This document shows, one piece after another, positions 6,403-10,120 of a stretch of 10,120 nucleotides of DNA (position 1 is the stretch's first letter; each line of letters opens with the position of its first letter). The notes under the pieces are model-generated. The model saw only the letters and a program-made list of their open reading frames with translations, searched no databases and had not been told where the DNA came from. Source of the DNA: Candidatus Ventricola intestinavium (lineage in GTDB: Bacteria > Bacillota > Clostridia > Christensenellales > Aristaeellaceae). Location of the stretch: positions 1 through 10,120 of the forward strand of contig DVMG01000076.1 in NCBI GenBank assembly GCA_018715105.1, in the 5' to 3' direction. Both the position numbers and the translations under genes were made by a program.

Positions 6403-7977
6403 TTACTCCTTTCTGCCCCTGCCATGCGGTTCCGCGGCGCCGCTGAGGCGCTCCATGGATTTTTGCAGCCGCACCAGCGCGGTTACAAACTGATCCACCT
6501 GCTCCGCATAGCGTTCCCGGCTCTGGCTCATCAGCTGCGGAATCACCTGCGTGGTTTCGCGCATGGCGCTGAGCGTTTCATTAAGCTGATGGATGGACGA
6601 TGTGATGCTCTCGTCAAACAGGGCTGTCGTGCGCGCGAGATTCTCCTGTGTCTGCCGAGTGAATTTTTCATAGGCCCCGGAAAGGGTCTGCGCGCCCTCG
6701 TGCATCTGCTCCACCGCGCGATCCATCTCTTTGGATGTGATGCGCGTCTGCTCCTGCGCGCTGGCGAGGAACCGGTCCATCCATGCGGTGTACTGCTGGG
6801 AATTCGCCGCCAGCGCCGCCTGATACTCCTGCAGCTTGGACAGATACAGCGCCTGCTGGCCGCTGGTCTTGTTCATCGCCTCAAGCAGCTCAATCGTCTT
6901 TTGATTGGTCTCATCCACCTGAGCGCGGGAGGCGGCCATATCCGCCACATAGGCCTGAAAATGCTCCAGCACGCCCTGGGAAAGCTGGTGCATGTTCACC
7001 ACGTCCTGCGTCATCTGGGAAATCGCCTCCGTGGCGGCGCGCATCTCCTGCTGGGCTTTCTGCTGCTGCGCGCCCGTTTCCGAGAGCACCTGGCGCAGAT
7101 GCTCAAATTCATTTCCGAGCGCCACATTCATGCGCTTTACAAACACCTGTGCAATGCGGTCCACCCCCTCCACCTGCGCCTGCGTTGCCGCGAGGATGAA
7201 GTTGTCCATCGACCGCTGCACGGGCAGCATGGCGCGCATGATGCTTCCCTCCAGCTGCACGGCCATTTTCTGGCTTATCTCCTCCACAGCCTGGCGGATA
7301 TAAGCCGTCTGCTCCTGCTGCAGGGTGAGCATGGCCGTGTCCTCCGACACGGGCTTGGGCATGGCATACAGGCCGAAGACCTCGCAAAAACGGTCAATCG
7401 CTTTGCTGCACTTGCTCGTGTAGTGGTTGTTGAGCAGGTTGAACAGCAACGATCCACACACGCCGGCGATGGATGTCAAAAACGCCGTGCTCATGCCCCG
7501 GATCAGCTGATCCATGGCGGCAAGCAGCGTTTCCGTGTCCGCTGCGGAAAGCGAAAGGCCCGAAAGGCCCGTCACGATGCCCAGAAACGTGCCCAGAATG
7601 CCCAGGGAGGTGAGGATTCCCGGCGTCATCTCCGCCAGTCTCGTGCCGCCGGCCGCGTAGATCACCGTATCCTCGTTGATATACTGCGTCACATCGCAGG
7701 ACTCGCCGTGCGCATCCCGCATCTCCGCGTTCTGCAGGAAATCCGCCCACGTCCCCTGCAGCTTATCCCCCAGAAAATGAATGTCATTCCAGGATTTTTT
7801 CTCCCTGTTCTGCTTGTTTTCCATGATGATGGTGCGCGCGGCGCGGCGCAGCCTGGCCCCCAGGCGGGCAAGCGGCAGGACGCAGCGCGAAAGGGAAATC
7901 ACCGTCACAAGAAAAATCGCCAGATAAATCAGCGCCTCCAGAGAAAAGACGCTTCGAAGCAGTGTCAGCACTTGCAT
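6403..7977 (-). CDS. MotA/TolQ/ExbB-like proton channel with long coiled-coil tail (ZorA-like)
   Basis: This 524-residue protein should form the five-subunit ring that turns proton or sodium flow into rotation around the OmpA-like partner. One hydrophobic helix lies at residues 11-30. Two further helices form the family's channel core: PGILTSLGILGTFLGIVTGL (119-138) and MSTAFLTSIAGVCGSLLFNL (162-181). Residues about 184-515 are Ala/Gln/Glu-rich with almost no hydrophobic segment and heptad-like spacing, a long cytoplasmic coiled coil as in ZorA. Flagellar MotA is under 300 residues and lacks this. Start 7977 is chosen because GGGAGG lies 10 bases upstream. The alternative ATG at 8028 overlaps the promoter -10 box and has no ribosome binding site. 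It is the first gene of a three-gene operon. No nuclease or helicase effector of Zorya is present. Confidence 0.85.
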   Translation of the reverse strand: MQVLTLLRSVFSLEALIYLAIFLVTVISLSRCVLPLARLGARLRRAARTIIMENKQNREKKSWNDIHFLGDKLQGTWADFLQNAEMRDAHGESCDVTQYINEDTVIYAAGGTRLAEMTPGILTSLGILGTFLGIVTGLSGLSLSAADTETLLAAMDQLIRGMSTAFLTSIAGVCGSLLFNLLNNHYTSKCSKAIDRFCEVFGLYAMPKPVSEDTAMLTLQQEQTAYIRQAVEEISQKMAVQLEGSIMRAMLPVQRSMDNFILAATQAQVEGVDRIAQVFVKRMNVALGNEFEHLRQVLSETGAQQQKAQQEMRAATEAISQMTQDVVNMHQLSQGVLEHFQAYVADMAASRAQVDETNQKTIELLEAMNKTSGQQALYLSKLQEYQAALAANSQQYTAWMDRFLASAQEQTRITSKEMDRAVEQMHEGAQTLSGAYEKFTRQTQENLARTTALFDESITSSIHQLNETLSAMRETTQVIPQLMSQSRERYAEQVDQFVTALVRLQKSMERLSGAAEPHGRGRKE

Positions 7978-7987
7978 AGATCTGTTT

Positions 7988-7993
7988 CCTCCC
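7988..7993 (-). promoter_or_regulatory. Ribosome binding site fixing the channel gene start
   Basis: GGGAGG on the minus strand lies 10 bases before ATG 7977. It excludes the 17-residue longer version starting at 8028. Confidence 0.7.
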
Positions 7994-8026
7994 GATAGGA
8001 CAGGGCCGTGTATTTCGTCATGATTC

Positions 8027-8055
8027 ATTGTAACCGATTTGTAATCATCTGTAAA
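8027..8055 (-). promoter_or_regulatory. Sigma-A promoter of the motor operon
   Basis: On the minus strand TTTACA (8055-8050), exactly 17 bases, then TACAAT (8032-8027) each match 5 of 6 consensus bases. The predicted start near 8020 gives a leader of about 43 bases before ATG 7977. It is divergent from the MarR promoter, about 170 bases away. Confidence 0.8.
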
Positions 8056-8200
8056 GCGACGGGAAAACTTCTCATTCCCCTTTTTTCACCGCGCACCGCC
8101 GGAAAAAAGCGCCGTCAATCCCCCGCCGCGCCGCCGGCCCATGACCGAATTCCCCTAAATATAACATTTTTTTTATAAGTTTTGCCGAAAACCGGAAAGA

Positions 8201-8269
8201 TTGTGATTTCATCAAAAATCCCCCTTGAAGAAATGAGGTAAAACATGTAAAATATCCTCGTTTGTGATT
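8201..8269. repeat. 8-bp direct repeat flanking the MarR promoter
   Basis: TTGTGATT occurs at 8201-8208 and again at 8262-8269, one copy upstream of the -35 box and one at the predicted transcript start. They are 61 bp apart, roughly six helical turns, so they face the same side of the DNA. A short inverted repeat, GATTT (8205-8209) and AAATC (8216-8220), overlaps the first copy. They are candidate regulator-binding sites, but 8 bp is short enough to arise by chance. Confidence 0.35.
8225..8253 (+). promoter_or_regulatory. Sigma-A promoter of the MarR gene
   Basis: TTGAAG (8225-8230), a 17-base spacer and TAAAAT (8248-8253) are close to consensus. The predicted start near 8260 gives a leader of about 68 bases before ATG 8328. 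The surrounding stretch (about 8156-8260) is markedly more AT-rich than the genes. Confidence 0.75.
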
Positions 8270-8327
8270 CGTAACTGACGGCGTTTATCGCTATCGGCAC
8301 GAGAAAATAAAGACTAGGAGCATCCAT

Positions 8328-8786
8328 ATGACAAAGAAACGCTCGATTGATCCCGCCATGATTGATTCCGTCGCGCAGAACATGTTCCACGTCATGCCCC
8401 TGATTAAAAAGCGCCTGCTGCACATGGATCTGGTGCAGAAGGAGCACGGGACGCCGTTGTCCCATGTTCAGGTTCTGGCCATGTTGCAGGACGTGGGAAC
8501 GATGTCCGTTTCCGAGATTTCCCGCCGTCTTGGCATCGCCAAGCCCAATATCACGCCGCTGGTGGACCGCCTCTTTGACGCCGGCTATGTAGACCGCCAG
8601 CATGATGAAAACGATCGCCGTGTGGTGAACATTGTGCTCCTTCCCGCGGGCGAGGAGAAGCTGGCTGCCATCCGCGCCACCATTGCCCGTCAGATTCAGG
8701 CGCAGTCTGAAAACCTCTCCATCAGCGAGTTCCGCGAGCTTAACGACGCGCTTTCAAGCGTGGTGCGCATTCTCTCCTCCCTGTAA
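8328..8786 (+). CDS. MarR-family transcriptional regulator
   Basis: This 152-residue protein is of normal MarR length. It should bind DNA as a dimer and respond to a small ligand or redox signal. The N-terminal helices (about 10-55) form the dimer part. Residues about 58-85 are the winged helix-turn-helix (MSVSEISRRLGIAKPNITPL), followed by the diagnostic wing DENDRRVVNIVL (93-104) and a C-terminal dimer helix. It has no cysteine, which argues against thiol-based sensing. ATG 8328 follows TAGGAG with 7 bases spacing. It is divergent from the motor operon over 350 bases. MarR genes often repress themselves and a divergent neighbour, so the motor operon or the MATE gene are plausible targets; that is inference. 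Confidence 0.93.
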   Translation: MTKKRSIDPAMIDSVAQNMFHVMPLIKKRLLHMDLVQKEHGTPLSHVQVLAMLQDVGTMSVSEISRRLGIAKPNITPLVDRLFDAGYVDRQHDENDRRVVNIVLLPAGEEKLAAIRATIARQIQAQSENLSISEFRELNDALSSVVRILSSL

Positions 8787-8822
8787 GCCGCCTGAAGCGA
8801 TTTTCATTTGAAGCCTTTGGTT

Positions 8823-8849
8823 CCGGGTTCCTTGTCAACCCGGTTTTTT
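8823..8849 (+). terminator. Intrinsic terminator of the MarR gene
   Basis: CCGGGTT (8823-8829) and AACCCGG (8837-8843) form a perfect 7-bp stem with a 7-base loop, followed by six T residues. It lies 36 bases after the MarR stop and separates that gene from ybaB-recR. Confidence 0.9.
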
Positions 8850-9072
8850 GATGCCCGTCCGCGCTTTGTGCTTTCCCGCTCTCTTCTTTTTCATGACAGA
8901 CATGCGCAAAACGGCGCTGCCCGCATATTCAACGTGCCAGCATGCCCAATTCTTCCCAGTTTCAAAAAAATGTCGTGTATTTTTCCATGAACTCGCCGGA
9001 AAGCTCCCTTCGCCTCTTTTCCCGGGTTTTTCCATGCCGGCCGCCGCAAGGGATCCTTCTGCGATTTTTTCC
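8850..9072. other. Intergenic stretch with no gene recognised
   Basis: Between the MarR terminator and the ybaB promoter, both strands hold open frames, but none has a ribosome binding site or a recognisable product. The plus-strand frame is continuous with ybaB, but it is interrupted functionally by the TATAAT promoter. No tRNA or signal-recognition-particle RNA fold was seen. Confidence 0.5.
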
Positions 9073-9101
9073 TTTTCAATTGCGCTCAAATGGTGTATAA
9101 T
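9073..9101 (+). promoter_or_regulatory. Sigma-A promoter of ybaB-recR
   Basis: TTTTCA (9073-9078), a 17-base spacer and a perfect TATAAT (9096-9101) predict a start near 9108, about 31 bases before the ybaB ATG. This rules out the long upstream extension of the ybaB frame. Confidence 0.75.
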
Positions 9102-9138
9102 GGCGCCGAACCCATTTTTCTTGGAGGAGGATCATAAC

Positions 9139-9480
9139 ATGGCCAGAGGTGGATTTCCCGGCATTCCGGGCGGCAATATGCAGCAGCTCATGCGTCAGGC
9201 GCAGAAAATGCAGCAGCAGATGCTCCAGGCCCAGGAGGATCTGGATGCGCGCGAATATGAGGGCACGGCCGGCGGCGGCGCGGTGACCTGCAGGGTGAGC
9301 GGCAAGCGCCAGCTGCTCTCGCTCACGATTGACAAGGATGCGGTGGATCCCGAGGAAGTGGAGATGCTGCAGGATATGATCGTCGCCGCGGTCAACGACG
9401 CGCTCAAAAAAGGCGAAGAAACCCGCGAAAGCGAAATGGCCAAAATCGGCGGAGCCGCGGGCATGGGCGGGTTGTTTTAA
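9139..9480 (+). CDS. ybaB: YbaB/EbfC-family nucleoid-associated protein
   Basis: This 113-residue protein is of normal length for the family of small dimeric DNA-binding proteins associated with the nucleoid and usually encoded just before recR. It begins with a Gly/Pro-rich stretch. A long Gln/Met-rich helix (about 13-38, NMQQLMRQAQKMQQQ) follows, then the central beta sheet with the family motif GGGAVTCRVSGKRQLLSLTI (45-64). A helix (about 71-92) and a Gly/Met-rich C-terminus complete it. ATG 9139 is fixed by GGAGGAGG, 8 bases upstream. The stop is followed two bases later by the recR start, so the two are translationally coupled. The molecular role of YbaB is not settled, though links to DNA repair have been proposed. 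Confidence 0.95.
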   Translation: MARGGFPGIPGGNMQQLMRQAQKMQQQMLQAQEDLDAREYEGTAGGGAVTCRVSGKRQLLSLTIDKDAVDPEEVEMLQDMIVAAVNDALKKGEETRESEMAKIGGAAGMGGLF

Positions 9481-9482
9481 TC

Positions 9483-10082
9483 ATGTCCGCCCAGATTGAG
9501 CCCATCGCGCGCATGGCGCAGCAGCTGTCCCGCCTGCCGGGCATCGGCACAAAATCCGCACAGCGGCTTGCCTATTACATCGTTTCCCTCCCGGAGGATC
9601 AGGTGCATGAGCTGGCCGCCGCCATCTGGCAGGGGCGCAAGGCCGTGAAATACTGCTCGCGCTGCGGCAATTACACCGTGGAAGATCCCTGCCCCATCTG
9701 CTCAGACGAAGAGCGCCATAACGGCGTGCTCTGTGTGGTTCGTGATCCGCGCGACGTGGCGGCCATGGAGCGCATGCGGGATTTCAAGGGAACCTACCAC
9801 GTGCTTCACGGCACCATCTCTCCCATGGAGGGAATCGGGCCGGAGGATATCCGGATCCGAGAGCTGCTCGCGCGCGTAGGCAGCGAGGATATTCACGAGG
9901 TCATTCTGGCCACCAATCCGGATATCGAGGGCGAAGCCACGGCCAGCTACATTGCCAGGCTTTTAAAGCCCATGGGTATTCTGGTCACGCGCATCGCGCA
10001 CGGCCTGCCTGTCGGCGGGGATCTTGAATACACCGATGAAGTTACGCTGGCCAAAGCGATGGAGGGCCGGCGGGAAATGTGA
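9483..10082 (+). CDS. recR: Recombination mediator RecR
   Basis: This 199-residue protein is full length. With RecF and RecO it loads RecA on SSB-coated single-stranded gaps. The order of parts is standard: helix-hairpin-helix LSRLPGIGTKSAQRLAYY (15-32); a C4 zinc finger with C58, C61, C70 and C73; the Toprim domain from VVRDPRDVAAME (85-96) through ATNPDIEGEAT (143-153); and a C-terminal AHGLPVGGDLEYTDEVTL (172-189) segment for ring assembly. The start is only weakly preceded by a G-rich sequence inside the ybaB end, so it probably depends on coupling with ybaB. All key residues are present. dnaX, often upstream of this pair, is not here. Confidence 0.97.
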   Translation: MSAQIEPIARMAQQLSRLPGIGTKSAQRLAYYIVSLPEDQVHELAAAIWQGRKAVKYCSRCGNYTVEDPCPICSDEERHNGVLCVVRDPRDVAAMERMRDFKGTYHVLHGTISPMEGIGPEDIRIRELLARVGSEDIHEVILATNPDIEGEATASYIARLLKPMGILVTRIAHGLPVGGDLEYTDEVTLAKAMEGRREM

Positions 10083-10085
10083 TTT

Positions 10086-10110
10086 CCGGAAGGCTTGGCC
10101 TTCTTTCCGG
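10086..10110 (+). terminator. Possible hairpin after recR
   Basis: CCGGAAGGC (10086-10094) can pair with GCC and TTCCGG (10098-10110) around a TTG loop with a 4-base bulge. No T-tract follows before the window ends, so termination is uncertain. Confidence 0.35.
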
Positions 10111-10120
10111 TCGTTGTCAA

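Noticed and set aside
7540..7575. Short tandem GC-rich repeat in the channel gene
   Set aside because: It encodes a simple GLSGLS stretch in or near the second membrane helix and is explained by protein sequence.
5428..7998. A very long plus-strand open frame (856 codons) opposite the motor operon
   Set aside because: It is rich in Leu, His and Arg with no recognisable domain and no ribosome binding site. It lies antisense to two genes with clear family motifs, as expected in GC-rich DNA.
7978..8028. 17-residue longer start for the channel protein
   Set aside because: Its ATG overlaps the -10 box and has no Shine-Dalgarno sequence. The ATG at 7977 has one.
4959..8028. Complete Zorya defence system
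   Set aside because: Only ZorA-like and ZorB-like proteins are present. No ZorC, ZorD helicase/nuclease or ZorE HNH protein is encoded in the window.
8115..8603. Minus-strand 162-codon frame across the MarR gene start
   Set aside because: It is antisense to a clear MarR helix-turn-helix and crosses the MarR promoter.
8848..9138. 97-residue upstream extension of YbaB
   Set aside because: The ybaB promoter lies inside it, the supported ATG has a strong ribosome binding site, and 113 residues is the usual length.

Overview
The window looks like chromosomal DNA from a GC-rich low-GC-phylum bacterium, most likely a gut-type Clostridia (Bacillota). The evidence is the strong AGGAGG-type ribosome binding sites paired with ATG, GTG and TTG starts, a CmpB-like (PF06541) membrane protein typical of Firmicutes, and the ybaB-recR pair. 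No rRNA, tRNA, CRISPR array or insertion sequence was recognised.

Positions 1-1865 are the end of an integrated mobile element. They hold the start of an unidentified gene leaving the left edge, a small MerR-like helix-turn-helix (excisionase-type) gene, and a divergent, complete tyrosine recombinase closed by a near-ideal terminator. Positions 1866-2059 are probably the element/host junction. They carry a putative 43-codon minus-strand gene with its own promoter-like sequence, and a dyad with the geometry of a recombinase core site.

Positions 2060-4958 hold, on the minus strand, a CmpB-like membrane protein with a long coiled-coil tail, and a MATE-family efflux transporter. The MATE gene has its own promoter and a leader of about 200 nt that can form two mutually exclusive hairpins.

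Positions 4959-8055 are the most interesting part. They form a tight three-gene minus-strand operon: a MotA/TolQ/ExbB-like proton channel with a coiled-coil tail of about 340 residues (ZorA-like), an OmpA/MotB-like stator partner (ZorB-like), and an unrecognised membrane-anchored extracytoplasmic protein. The first two resemble the ZorAB motor of the Zorya anti-phage system, but no ZorC, ZorD or ZorE effector is present in the window. The operon starts from a near-consensus promoter.

Positions 8201-8849 hold a divergent MarR-family regulator with a near-consensus promoter, bracketed by an 8-bp direct repeat, and a good terminator. This regulator is the obvious candidate to control itself and perhaps the motor operon.

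Positions 8850-10120 hold the housekeeping pair ybaB (nucleoid-associated protein) and recR (recombination mediator) behind their own promoter. The dnaX gene that often precedes them is absent here.
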